From Paenibacillus gyeongsangnamensis (GTDB taxonomy: Bacteria; Bacillota; Bacilli; Paenibacillales; NBRC-103111): a DNA stretch of 64,000 nt. Each line of letters starts with the position of its first letter. The first letter of the stretch is position 1. Shown here piece after piece: positions 7,588 to 16,276 of this stretch. The translations under genes and the position numbers were made by a program. The notes below the pieces were generated by a model, which had not been told where the DNA came from, made no database searches, and worked only from the letters and a program-made list of their open reading frames with translations. The stretch covers positions 186,001 to 250,000 of the forward strand of contig NZ_JAQAGZ010000010.1 in NCBI RefSeq assembly GCF_027533625.1, read 5' to 3'.

Positions 7588-9009
7588 ATGATGATGCGTA
7601 AAACGAAAATTGTGTGTACGATGGGGCCGGCCTGCGACTCCGTACCGGTACTTAAGGAGATGATTCTGGCGGGGATGAATGTGGCCCGGCTGAATATGGC
7701 GCACGGCGATCTGGACGAGCAGCGGGGACGCATTGCGAAGGTACGTCAGGCGGCGGCCGAGCTGAATGCGCCCGTAGCGATACTGGTCGATATCAAGGGG
7801 CCGGAGGTGCGGATCGGCAAGCTGCGGGAGAGCTCCTACCTGCTGAAGGAAGGTGAGGATCTCACACTGACTACGGAAGCGATCGAAGGCACCGCGGAGC
7901 GCATTGCGGTCAATTACCCCGAGCTGACGAAGGACGTGAAGCCGGGTAACCGCATTCTGATCGACGACGGGTTGATCGAGCTGCGGGTGGAATCGGTCGA
8001 GGGTACGGAGATTCATTGCCGCATCGTGAACGGCGGCGTTATCAAGCCCCGCAAGGGCGTGAATCTGCCGGGCGTGCGGACTTCGCTGCCGGGCGTGACT
8101 GAGCGGGACGTCGAGCACATCCGCTTCGCGGTGGAGGAGGACCTGGATATTATCGCGGTTTCGTTCGTGCGCCGCGCCGAAGACATCCTGGAGGTGCGCG
8201 GTCTCTTGGAGAACCAGGGCGCAGGGCATATTCAGATCATCTCGAAGATCGAGAATGAAGAGGGCGTGGACGAGCTTGAGGCCATTCTGGCCGTATCGGA
8301 CGGATTGATGGTGGCGCGCGGCGACCTCGGCGTGGAGATCCCCGTCGAGGACGTCCCGATCATTCAGAAGCAGATGATCCGGCAGTGCAACCAGGCAGGC
8401 AAGCCGGTCATTACGGCGACGCATATGCTCGATTCGATGCAGACCAATCCGCGCCCGACCCGGGCGGAGTCGAGCGACGTGGCCAACGCGGTGCTCGACG
8501 GCTCTGACTGCGTTATGCTGTCGGGCGAGACGGCGGCGGGCAAATATCCGGTCGAATCGGTCCGGACGATGGCCCAGATCGCGGAGCGGACGGAGGCGAT
8601 TCTGCCTTACAAGGAGCAATATCTGAAGCGGAGCGCGGAAGTGACCCCGAACATCACCGAGGTGATCTCCCAGTCCGTCGTGGGCGCCTCGCTGGAGCTG
8701 GAGGCGAAGGCGATTCTTACCCCGACCGAATCCGGCTTTACCGCGCGGATGGTGTCCAAGTACCGCCCGAGCACGCCGATCGTCGCGATCGCGCCGAACG
8801 AGCGCGTGTTGCGCCGGCTCAGCCTCGTCTGGGGCGTCACGCCGGTGCTCGGCGTATCGGAGACGTCGACGGACGCGATGTTCGATTCCGCTGTCGAGAG
8901 CGGCAAGAAGACCGGACTGGTTGCAGCCGGCGATCTTGTGATCGTCTCTGCGGGCGTGCCGGCAGGCAAGTCGGGCTCGACGAATTTGATTAAGATCATG
9001 AACGCGTAA
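7588..9009 (+). CDS. pyk: Pyruvate kinase (short form)
   Basis: Catalyses phosphoenolpyruvate + ADP to pyruvate + ATP. 473 aa. Signatures: KTKIVCTMGPACDS at the N-terminus, AILVDIKGPEVRIG, the active-site region QIISKIENEEGVD, LMVARGDLGVEIP, and MLDSMQTNPRPTRAESSDVANAV followed by VMLSGETAAGKYPVESV. It lacks the roughly 100-residue C-terminal PEP-utiliser-like extension of Bacillus Pyk (about 585 aa), so it may be a second, dedicated isozyme. Start at ATG 7588 (three ATGs in a row) with GGAAGGGAAG upstream. A strong terminator follows. Divergent from an AraC regulator, suggesting carbon-source control. Confidence 0.93.
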   Translation: MMMRKTKIVCTMGPACDSVPVLKEMILAGMNVARLNMAHGDLDEQRGRIAKVRQAAAELNAPVAILVDIKGPEVRIGKLRESSYLLKEGEDLTLTTEAIEGTAERIAVNYPELTKDVKPGNRILIDDGLIELRVESVEGTEIHCRIVNGGVIKPRKGVNLPGVRTSLPGVTERDVEHIRFAVEEDLDIIAVSFVRRAEDILEVRGLLENQGAGHIQIISKIENEEGVDELEAILAVSDGLMVARGDLGVEIPVEDVPIIQKQMIRQCNQAGKPVITATHMLDSMQTNPRPTRAESSDVANAVLDGSDCVMLSGETAAGKYPVESVRTMAQIAERTEAILPYKEQYLKRSAEVTPNITEVISQSVVGASLELEAKAILTPTESGFTARMVSKYRPSTPIVAIAPNERVLRRLSLVWGVTPVLGVSETSTDAMFDSAVESGKKTGLVAAGDLVIVSAGVPAGKSGSTNLIKIMNA

Positions 9010-9031
9010 CTTCATACGGCCTCATTAAAAC

Positions 9032-9058
9032 AACCTAGCGGGAAGCCGCTAGGTTTTT
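9032..9058 (+). terminator. Rho-independent terminator of pyk
   Basis: ACCTAGCGG-GAAG-CCGCTAGGT with a T5 tail. Confidence 0.9.
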
Positions 9059-9077
9059 GCATTCAGTAAGCGTGCTG

Positions 9078-9350
9078 CTATTTGTCGCCGTAATTCGATT
9101 TCGGGGTGCGGGTACCCCAATCGATATGCATCCGTTTCTTCGTGTTCGACTTGGTATCCTGGTACATAGCATCTTCCTGGCTCTCCAGCGCAAGGCTGAC
9201 GAGATCCCATTCCGTCTGCCCCATCATCGGATCGAACGGAAATTCGTCGCCGCGCTTCAGCGTTTCCTCGCGTCCCCATTCGTTCTCGTAAATGCCGTCG
9301 GTTTCGACTTCCTCGCCGGAGACCGGATTCATTTCTTTGCTTTCTGCCAT
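9078..9350 (-). CDS. Hypothetical acidic protein
   Basis: 90 aa, hydrophilic and acidic, no signal peptide or membrane segment. Repeating sense of DGIYENEWGREETLKRGDEF and PFDPMMGQTEWDLV suggests a small conserved fold, vaguely like YjzC-type proteins (GxY...LKKGExFP), but I do not recognise a family with confidence. AAGGAGG lies 12 bases before the ATG, so it is likely expressed. It converges on pyk. Confidence 0.65.
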   Translation of the reverse strand: MAESKEMNPVSGEEVETDGIYENEWGREETLKRGDEFPFDPMMGQTEWDLVSLALESQEDAMYQDTKSNTKKRMHIDWGTRTPKSNYGDK

Positions 9351-9544
9351 GATGACTGGAAACCTCCTTGCGTTTGGATTTCGCTCGTTAGTATGCCCGC
9401 TTTTGCCCGGGCCATCCTCCGACCGGAAGGGGCATTGTCAAATGCGGCGCTCCGCGTTATGATGAGACAGGCGCTAGGCGGCTTCGCTGTACCGGACAGC
9501 AATTGTGATATTTCATCAGAGACGAAAGGATTGTACAGCTGGCT

Positions 9545-10312
9545 ATGGCTTTATGGGGAACGATCGTGAACGCGGCGGCGATTGTGGCCGGAACGCTGCT
9601 CGGGCTGACGCTGAACCGGATGAAGGATAGCATCAGGCAGACGGTCATGCAGGGCATCGGGCTGGGACTGCTCGCCTTAGGTATTTCAATGACGCTCAAG
9701 TCAAGTAATTTCCTGCTCATCGTGTCGAGTCTAGTGCTGGGAGGCGTGCTTGGAGAATGGATGAAGGTGGACCGGGGTCTGGAGCGGCTGGGCGAGCTGC
9801 TCGAGCAGGGAGTCGACCGGTTCACCGCAGCGCTTCGGAAGGGCCGGGCGGGTGCGGACGAGCCGGCGGTGGGCCGCAGCATCGGAGCGGGCTTCGTCAA
9901 TGCGACGCTCATCTACTGCGTCGGTGCGATGGCTATTCTCGGGCCGCTGGACGGCGGGCTGCGCGGCGACCACCAGGTGCTCTATACGAAATCGCTGCTG
10001 GACGGCTTTCTGTCCATTATTTTGGGCTCGACCATGGGAGTGGGCGTGATGTTCTCTTCCGTGCCGGTGTTCCTGTACCAAGGGGCGATCGCACTTGCCG
10101 CATCACTCATCGCATCGGTCATGGATCAGACGCTGCTGGGCGAGGTCATTGCGCAAATTACGGCGGTGGGCGGGGTGCTCATTATGGGCGTCGGCGTGAA
10201 CCTGCTGGAGCTCCGGAGGATCAACGTCGCGAATCTGCTGCCTTCCATTGCGGTGGCCGCGGCTGCGGTGCCGCTGATCCATTGGGTGTCCGCCTGGTGG
10301 GCGCTGCCGTAA
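9545..10312 (+). CDS. DUF554 family membrane protein (YdfK-like)
   Basis: 255 aa polytopic membrane protein with about seven hydrophobic segments. The family start GTIVNAAAIVAGTLLGL, then SSLVLGGVLGEWMKVDRGLERLGE, then GFVNATLIYCVGAMAILGPLDGGLRGD and TKSLLDGFLSIILGSTMGVGVMFS are diagnostic of DUF554 (YdfK/YqgA). Biochemical role of the family is unknown; transport has been suggested. Ribosome binding site is weak (AGGA). Monocistronic by position. Confidence 0.85.
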   Translation: MALWGTIVNAAAIVAGTLLGLTLNRMKDSIRQTVMQGIGLGLLALGISMTLKSSNFLLIVSSLVLGGVLGEWMKVDRGLERLGELLEQGVDRFTAALRKGRAGADEPAVGRSIGAGFVNATLIYCVGAMAILGPLDGGLRGDHQVLYTKSLLDGFLSIILGSTMGVGVMFSSVPVFLYQGAIALAASLIASVMDQTLLGEVIAQITAVGGVLIMGVGVNLLELRRINVANLLPSIAVAAAAVPLIHWVSAWWALP

Positions 10313-10313
10313 G

Positions 10314-10381
10314 AAGCGGGGACTCTATTTTCTATAAATGGTACAAAGGTGGATTCCCGGTTGAAGGGTGTCCGCTTTTTT
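10314..10381 (+). terminator. Possible terminator after the DUF554 gene
   Basis: AAGCGG near 10314 pairs with CCGCTT at 10372-10377, followed by a T-run; long loop, so only moderate support. Confidence 0.4.
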
Positions 10382-10411
10382 CGTCTGGGGAGAGATCAAA
10401 TAAAATAAGAA

Positions 10412-10440
10412 TTTACCGTTCACATCAGTAAAATTATGGT
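10412..10440 (+). promoter_or_regulatory. SigmaA-like promoter of the ABC exporter operon
   Basis: TTTACC (10412-10417), 17-bp spacer, TATGGT (10435-10440), about 60 bp before the ABC exporter start, which has GAGGTGA as ribosome binding site. Confidence 0.5.
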
Positions 10441-10500
10441 ATCTTAAGATGAGAGTCCTCAGGCTCAGACGGGCATGATTTGGAATAATGAGGTGAACAT

Positions 10501-12252
10501 ATGTCTTTTATCGGAAGACTGTCTTGGTTTTTCCGCGAACGCTGGGGGTATTACACGATTGCCATCGGCCTGATGACCTTGGTAAACGTTCTGAACATAA
10601 TCCCTCCCAAAATGATCGGCACCGTGATCGACGATATCCGCACGGGAACGCTGACGCCGGAGGGCTTGACCCGCAGCGTGGTGCTGCTGGCGGGACTCGC
10701 GGCTGGGCTGTATGTCGTTATCTACATCTGGATTACGACGTTGTTCGGCAACTCGTTCCTGCTCGAGCAGGGGCTGCGCAACCGGTTGCTCAGGCATTTG
10801 ATGCGAATGACGCCCTCGTTCTTCCAGCGCAATACGACGGGCGAGCTGATGGCGCTGGCGACCAACGACATCCCGGCCATCGGACAGACGGCGGGCTACG
10901 GCGTCATGACGCTGGTCAATACGATCGTAGGGATCAGCGTAGTGGTGACGACGATGATCACGCTCATCAGCTGGAAGCTGATGCTGGCGGCGCTCATTCC
11001 GATGCCGCTGCTCACTTATGTGATCAGCGTGCTCGGCAAGCAGATGCGGGGGCGGTTCGTCGCGGCGCAGACGGCGTTCGGCAAGATGAACGACCAGGCG
11101 CTCGAGTCGATTTCGGGCATGAGGGTCATCCGTTCCTATGTCCAGGAAACGCACGATCTTGCCGCCTTCGGCCGGGTGACGGAAGACGTCATGCGCAAAA
11201 ATATCCGGGTGGCGGCCATCAATGCGATGTTTCACCCCGTTATCTCGGTGATCGTCGGCATGAGCTACGTGATCGGTATCGGTTACGGAGCCTATATGGT
11301 GTTCCATAATGAAATTACGCTTGGCCAGCTGGTTTCCTTCAATATTTATCTCGGGATGCTGATTTGGCCGATGATCGCGTTCGGCGAGTTCATCAACGTG
11401 CTTCAGCGGGGTACCGCTTCGGTGGACCGGCTTACGCGCAACTTAAGCCAGGAGCCGGAGGTGCAGGACATCGAGCGTCCGGAGACGGTCGAACGTCCGG
11501 AAACGATCGAGCTCCGCGGCCTCACGTTTCGCTATCCCGGTGCGGTGCAGGATAGCCTGGCCGAAGTATCGCTGCGGCTCGAGCGGGGGCAGACGCTGGG
11601 CATCGTGGGCCGGACCGGCAGCGGCAAGTCCACGCTGCTGAAGCAGCTGCTCCGCTTCTATCCGGCGGAGCTTGGCCGGATCCTGCTCTCGGATACGCCG
11701 ATCGAGAGGCTGTCCGTGGAGCGCGTGCGCGCCTGGATCGGCTATGTGCCGCAGGAGCATTTGCTGCTCTCCAAATCGGTACGCGACAACATCGCGCTCG
11801 GGAAGCCGGACGCGACGGATCAAGAGATCGCTCGCGCGATCGAGATGGCGTCGTTCACGCAGGATGTAGAGCAGCTTCCGGAGGGGCTGGCGACCATCGT
11901 GGGCGAGAACGGCGTTATGCTGTCCGGAGGGCAGAAGCAGCGCGTGAGCATCGCCCGGGCGCTGCTCACGCAGCCCGAGATTCTGATCCTCGACGATTCT
12001 CTCTCCGCGGTTGACGCCCGGACCGAGAGTGCGATTCTCGGCCATATCCGGAAGGAACGGGCCGGGAAGACGAATCTGATCTCCACTCACCGTTTGTCGG
12101 CGGTGATGCACGCGGATTGGATTATCGTGCTGGACAACGGCCGGATTATCGAGGAAGGCACGCATGAGCAGCTGATGCTGCACGGGGGCTGGTACAAGGA
12201 GCAATTCGAGCGGCAGCAGCTGGAAGCGAATCTGCTGGAAGCTATGGAATAG
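10501..12252 (+). CDS. bmrC: Heterodimeric ABC multidrug exporter subunit, BmrC-like
   Basis: 583 aa half-transporter: six-helix membrane domain (1-330) plus nucleotide-binding domain. Walker A GRTGSGKS (about 370), Q-loop GYVPQEH, signature LSGGQKQR, switch STHRLS. The Walker B is LILDDS: the catalytic Glu is replaced by Asp (about residue 499), the mark of a degenerate ATP site. Length and the Asp match BmrC (YheI) of B. subtilis, which pairs with BmrD. The next gene starts 12 bp downstream and supplies the partner with a consensus Glu. Likely exports hydrophobic drugs across the membrane. Confidence 0.88.
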   Translation: MSFIGRLSWFFRERWGYYTIAIGLMTLVNVLNIIPPKMIGTVIDDIRTGTLTPEGLTRSVVLLAGLAAGLYVVIYIWITTLFGNSFLLEQGLRNRLLRHLMRMTPSFFQRNTTGELMALATNDIPAIGQTAGYGVMTLVNTIVGISVVVTTMITLISWKLMLAALIPMPLLTYVISVLGKQMRGRFVAAQTAFGKMNDQALESISGMRVIRSYVQETHDLAAFGRVTEDVMRKNIRVAAINAMFHPVISVIVGMSYVIGIGYGAYMVFHNEITLGQLVSFNIYLGMLIWPMIAFGEFINVLQRGTASVDRLTRNLSQEPEVQDIERPETVERPETIELRGLTFRYPGAVQDSLAEVSLRLERGQTLGIVGRTGSGKSTLLKQLLRFYPAELGRILLSDTPIERLSVERVRAWIGYVPQEHLLLSKSVRDNIALGKPDATDQEIARAIEMASFTQDVEQLPEGLATIVGENGVMLSGGQKQRVSIARALLTQPEILILDDSLSAVDARTESAILGHIRKERAGKTNLISTHRLSAVMHADWIIVLDNGRIIEEGTHEQLMLHGGWYKEQFERQQLEANLLEAME

Positions 12253-12264
12253 GGAAGTGCGGAA

Positions 12265-14517
12265 ATGAAGGAAGGGCAGGGCGGGAGCTTTCAGAGCCCT
12301 GTCTTTATGGATCATCCGAAAGGAAGTGATGATTTGAGCGAATCCAATACGAAGGACAATAAAAAACAAGACGGGGCTTACGGCCTGAAAGACGAGCAGC
12401 GAAGGCCGGTATTCCGGAGGCTGTTGAACTACTCGCTCTTGTTTAAATACCGAATTATCGCAGCTCTTCTCGTGCTTTGCTGTGCGGTTGGCGCAGAGCT
12501 CGCCGGGCCGTTTATCGCCAAGACGATCATCGACCGGCACATCGGGGCGATCCAGCTCCCGTGGTATGAGTTGAAGGATCAGGAGCGTCTGCTTTCCCCC
12601 GGACAGCCGCAGGTGAGCTACGGCGGACATGTGTATGTTCGTCAGGATTGGTTAGAAGGCGGCCGCGCTCCGGAGGACCGGGCCGCTTGGAAGGAAGTGC
12701 GCATTATGGCGCTGGACCAGGGGCTCTATTTGGTTCGCGAGCCGGAGTCCTTTGACGGCAGCTGGGCGCTGGCGGACGGCGCTCCGGGCGGACAGCCGCA
12801 GGTGAGGGTGACTCGCGGCAGCGGGGAGACCGCCGTGTACCCGGCGGTCCGGCTGAGCGCGGCCGATGCAGCGCTGTTCTACGGCCCGGATACGGGTCCG
12901 GTCATCCGCTGGCTGGCGCTGTTCGTACTGCTGCTCATTGCAGGCAGCCTCCTTCATTATGTACAGGCGTTTACGCTGCAGACGACGGCGATGCGCATCA
13001 TTCAGCGGATGCGGATGGACCTGATGGCGCATATTCAGCGCATCCCGATCCGCTTCTTCGACAACACGCCGATCGGTCAAGTCGTCTCACGGATCGCCAA
13101 CGATACCGAAGCCGTGCGCGATCTGTTCATGAGCTTCATGGCGACCTTCGTCGTCAGCACAATCAACATTGCAGGCATTTACATCGCTTTGTTCCTGCTG
13201 GATGTCCGTCTGGCGCTGGTGGCGCTTCTGTTCCTGCCGCTGTTTACGGTCGTGATGATCGTACATCTGAAATTTTCGCGCAAATATGTCGCCGTCATGC
13301 GCGCGCGGCTCAGCGATATGAACGCCATGATCAGCGAATCGATCGCGGTTATGCCGATTCTTCAGGCGTTCCGCCAGGAGAAGAACCGGAGCCGGGAGTT
13401 CGAGGTGCTGAACAATGAACGGTACCGGAATCAAATATGGCAGAACCGGGTCTTCTCGCTTTCCTCCCGGAATTTTACGGGGCTTGTGGGCGCGCTCTTC
13501 ACGGCAGCCGCGATCTGGTACTTCGGCGGTCGTTCGCTGCACACGGCGATCTCGTTCGGGGTGTTCTACGCCTTCATCGATTATACGGGGCGCTTGTTCC
13601 AGCCGATCATCGGCATTTTCGACCAGCTGTTGAATGCGCAGCGGGCGGTCGTATCGGCGGAGAAGGTATTCTACCTGATGGATCTCGAGGGAGCGGACAT
13701 CGCCGATGCGGGCCAGGCGCCGCGTCCGCAAGGTCACGTCGTATTCGATGACATCACATTCGCTTATAAAACAGGCGAGCCCGTGCTCAGGAATATTTCC
13801 TTCGAGGCGCGCAAAGGAGAAACCATCGCTCTGGTGGGTCATACGGGTTCAGGCAAGAGCTCCATCATGAATCTGCTGCTAGGCTTCTATGAGCCGACCT
13901 CGGGAGCTATCCGTATTGACGGTCAGGACATCCGGGGATTGTCCAAGCAGGAGCTGCGCAAGCACATGGGCATCGTGCTGCAGGATCCGTTCCTGTTCGC
14001 GGGCGATCTGAAGTTCAACGTGAGCCTGTATAACGAGCGTATCGGACCGGAGCAGGTGCGCAAGGCGCTCGCCGAAGTTGGCGCAGCGCCGTTCGTGGAG
14101 CAGCTCCCCGGCGGATACGACGAGCCCGTCGTGGAGCGGGGAAGCACGCTGTCGGCAGGGCAGCGGCAGCTGATATCTTTCGCACGGGCGCTGGCGTTCG
14201 ACCCGGCGATTCTCATCCTGGACGAGGCGACGGCCAGCATCGACAGCGAGACGGAGGGGCTGATCCAGGAAGCGCTGCGGGTCGTAAGCGAAGGCCGAAC
14301 GACCTTCGTCATTGCCCACCGGCTGTCGACGATCCGGGAAGCCGACCAGATTCTCGTGCTCCATCGCGGCGAGATCGTCGAACGGGGCAATCACGAGCAG
14401 CTGATGCTGCGGCAGGGACGGTACTACCGCATGTACCAGCTGCAATCCGGCGCGGCGGGCCGCGAAGCGGCTGCGGGGCAGGACAGGGCTGAGCCGAAGC
14501 CTAAACTGCACATATAA
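12265..14517 (+). CDS. bmrD: Heterodimeric ABC multidrug exporter subunit, BmrD-like
   Basis: 750 aa partner of the upstream subunit. After the first helix pair it carries an insertion of about 110 residues (roughly 100-215, YELKDQERLLSPGQPQVSYG onward) that should lie outside the membrane, as in BmrD (YheH), which is likewise longer than BmrC and has an extracellular domain. NBD: GHTGSGKSS, GIVLQDPFLFAG, signature altered to LSAGQRQ, Walker B LILDEATAS with the catalytic Glu, IAHRLS. Start at ATG 12265 (12 bp after bmrC); TTG 12334 with AAAGGAAG is an alternative. B. subtilis BmrD is about 670 aa, so this one is larger. Confidence 0.88.
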   Translation: MKEGQGGSFQSPVFMDHPKGSDDLSESNTKDNKKQDGAYGLKDEQRRPVFRRLLNYSLLFKYRIIAALLVLCCAVGAELAGPFIAKTIIDRHIGAIQLPWYELKDQERLLSPGQPQVSYGGHVYVRQDWLEGGRAPEDRAAWKEVRIMALDQGLYLVREPESFDGSWALADGAPGGQPQVRVTRGSGETAVYPAVRLSAADAALFYGPDTGPVIRWLALFVLLLIAGSLLHYVQAFTLQTTAMRIIQRMRMDLMAHIQRIPIRFFDNTPIGQVVSRIANDTEAVRDLFMSFMATFVVSTINIAGIYIALFLLDVRLALVALLFLPLFTVVMIVHLKFSRKYVAVMRARLSDMNAMISESIAVMPILQAFRQEKNRSREFEVLNNERYRNQIWQNRVFSLSSRNFTGLVGALFTAAAIWYFGGRSLHTAISFGVFYAFIDYTGRLFQPIIGIFDQLLNAQRAVVSAEKVFYLMDLEGADIADAGQAPRPQGHVVFDDITFAYKTGEPVLRNISFEARKGETIALVGHTGSGKSSIMNLLLGFYEPTSGAIRIDGQDIRGLSKQELRKHMGIVLQDPFLFAGDLKFNVSLYNERIGPEQVRKALAEVGAAPFVEQLPGGYDEPVVERGSTLSAGQRQLISFARALAFDPAILILDEATASIDSETEGLIQEALRVVSEGRTTFVIAHRLSTIREADQILVLHRGEIVERGNHEQLMLRQGRYYRMYQLQSGAAGREAAAGQDRAEPKPKLHI

Positions 14518-14530
14518 AAAGCCGCTCTAC

Positions 14531-14560
14531 GAGAAACCCGGATATGCAAAAAAATGCAAA
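14531..14560 (+). repeat. Repeat family B, 30-bp end fragment
   Basis: GAGAAACCCGGATATGCA plus an A-run and ATGCAAA, matching the left end of family B. It sits between two GCCGCTC-type hairpin segments just after bmrD. Confidence 0.7.
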
Positions 14561-14570
14561 GCGAATCAAT

Positions 14571-14600
14571 GCCGCTCCCCCCAAGAGGAGGAGCGGCTCT
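14571..14600 (+). terminator. Terminator of the bmrCD operon
   Basis: GCCGCTCC and GGAGCGGC arms followed by TCTTT. The rest of the 14518-14840 spacer holds the family B fragment, this hairpin and the operator region listed next; no gene seen. Confidence 0.7.
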
Positions 14601-14744
14601 TTGCGCTGCCCGCCAGGAGAATCTTCAAGCTGCCGGCTTGCGCCGGTCTGCCGAAGCTTAATGCTTACCGGACCGTCTCACGCCGCAAGCTTAGCAAGAA
14701 GCGCTGCGGATGTCTACCGAGGAAAGGGCATCATATTTTTTTAT

Positions 14745-14783
14745 ATGATACATATTGTATCATTAGGTTTATTAGTGTATCAT
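14745..14783. promoter_or_regulatory. Operator-like palindrome plus half-site upstream of MBOAT gene
   Basis: ATGATACATATTGTATCAT (14745-14763) is a perfect palindrome containing TGATAC-N5-GTATCA. The half-site TGTATCAT recurs exactly 20 bp further on (14776-14783), the same helix face. The same TGATAC-N5-GTATCA occurs at 40270-40286. Confidence 0.65.
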
Positions 14784-14840
14784 GGAGCAAGAGAAACAAC
14801 GAAAGTGCTATCAGATACGACGGACCATCTTGGGGGAACG

Positions 14841-16262
14841 ATGCTGTTTAATTCCATGCAGTACATCTTCTTCTTTCTGCCGGGGATGCTGGCAGGATAT
14901 TATTTGCTCCAAAGAACAGGTCGTCCCGTGCTTACCAAGCTGTGGCTGCTCGGAGGATCGCTGTTCTTCTACAGCTCCTGGAATGCGGCTTATCTTCCGG
15001 TTCTGCTCGGCTCGATCGTGGTGAATTATGCGATCGGGACCCGCCTTATGCGAGTCGGGGAAACCGCTAAGAAACGCATCATCACCGCCGGCATCCTGCT
15101 CAATGTCGGGCTGCTGGGCTATTACAAATACTCCGACTTCATTATCGGCATCGTGAACGATGCTGCCGGCTTGACTCTTCCGCAGCTTCATCTGACGCTG
15201 CCGCTGGCCATCAGCTTCTTCACGTTCGAGCAAATCTCGTATTTGGTCGATTGCTACCGTGGCAAGCTCAAAAACGACAGCTTCCTGCACTATGCGATGT
15301 TCATTGCCTTCTTTCCGAAGCTCATCGCAGGTCCCATCCTTCTGTTCAAGGAGCTCGAGCCGCAGCTGGCGCAGGCCAGAAATCCGCTGAACGAAATGAA
15401 CCTTTGCATGGGCTTGTATCTGTTCTTCATCGGCCTGTTCAAAAAAGTCGTGCTGGCGGACACGTACGCCGTTTGGGCGACGGAAGGGTTCGACCGGCTT
15501 CCCGGCCTCACCTTGATTGACGGCTGGGCCGTTTCGCTGAGCTATTCCTTCCAGCTCTATTTTGACTTCAGCGGTTATTCGGATATGGCGCTGGGCGCGG
15601 CGCTCATGATGAATATCCGGTTTCCCGTCAATTTCAATTCCCCTATCAAGGCCCGTAATATTCAAGACTTCTGGCAGCGCTGGCATATGACGCTCAGCCG
15701 TTTTTTGTTCACCTACGTTTATGTTCCGCTCAGCCGGTTCATGTACATGAACGTATATAGACGATTGCCATGGATGGCCAAGGAAGCGCAGGCCTGCATC
15801 AATATCATTCTTTTGTTCCTGATCAGCGGGTTATGGCATGGGGCCGGCTTTCCGTTTTTGATCTGGGGCTTGCTGCATGGAGTCGCCTATGCGACGCATC
15901 GGATTTGGAAGAAAGCGGGCTTCCGGCTTCCTGGGGTACTGGCTTGGCTGGTAACGCTTCTCTTTATTAATTGTACAAGCGTTTTCTTCCGCGCGAAGGA
16001 CTGGGCAAGTGCGATGAAAGTGTTCAAGGCCATGTTCGGATGCAGCGGAGTGGCTTTCTCTCACCTCCCGTTAAGCAATACCTCGGGCAGCGTGAAATGG
16101 ATCGCCGCAGGATTCTTGCTCGTTCTGCTGGCGCCGAACTCCAATCAACTGACCGAACGATTCGAGCCCAACTGGCGGACCGCCGTATTCTTCGCCGTTC
16201 TGGCTGTCGTATCCATCGTAAACCTGACGAAGATTTCCGAGTTCCTATACTTTCAATTCTAG
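14841..16262 (+). CDS. MBOAT family membrane O-acyltransferase (AlgI/DltB-like)
   Basis: 473 aa polytopic membrane enzyme that passes acyl groups to an extracytoplasmic acceptor. Diagnostic: FFTFEQISYLVDCYRGKLK, FFPKLIAGPI, LYFDFSGYSDMALGAA, NIQDFWQRWHMTLSRF (MBOAT core His region) and LLFLISGLWHGAGFPFLIWG (second conserved His). Start ATG 14841 follows GGGGGAACG; upstream in-frame sequence is spacer and operator. The next gene encodes an SGNH-type partner, as AlgI pairs with AlgJ/AlgX and DltB with DltD. No dltA/dltC nearby, so the acceptor is probably a polysaccharide acetylated from acetyl-CoA (inferred). Confidence 0.88.
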   Translation: MLFNSMQYIFFFLPGMLAGYYLLQRTGRPVLTKLWLLGGSLFFYSSWNAAYLPVLLGSIVVNYAIGTRLMRVGETAKKRIITAGILLNVGLLGYYKYSDFIIGIVNDAAGLTLPQLHLTLPLAISFFTFEQISYLVDCYRGKLKNDSFLHYAMFIAFFPKLIAGPILLFKELEPQLAQARNPLNEMNLCMGLYLFFIGLFKKVVLADTYAVWATEGFDRLPGLTLIDGWAVSLSYSFQLYFDFSGYSDMALGAALMMNIRFPVNFNSPIKARNIQDFWQRWHMTLSRFLFTYVYVPLSRFMYMNVYRRLPWMAKEAQACINIILLFLISGLWHGAGFPFLIWGLLHGVAYATHRIWKKAGFRLPGVLAWLVTLLFINCTSVFFRAKDWASAMKVFKAMFGCSGVAFSHLPLSNTSGSVKWIAAGFLLVLLAPNSNQLTERFEPNWRTAVFFAVLAVVSIVNLTKISEFLYFQF

Positions 16263-16276
16263 GGAGAGCGAAGTCG

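Noticed and set aside
7540-9015. 491-codon frame antisense to pyruvate kinase
   Set aside because: Mirror of a GC-rich coding gene; no ribosome binding site and low-complexity Arg/His composition.
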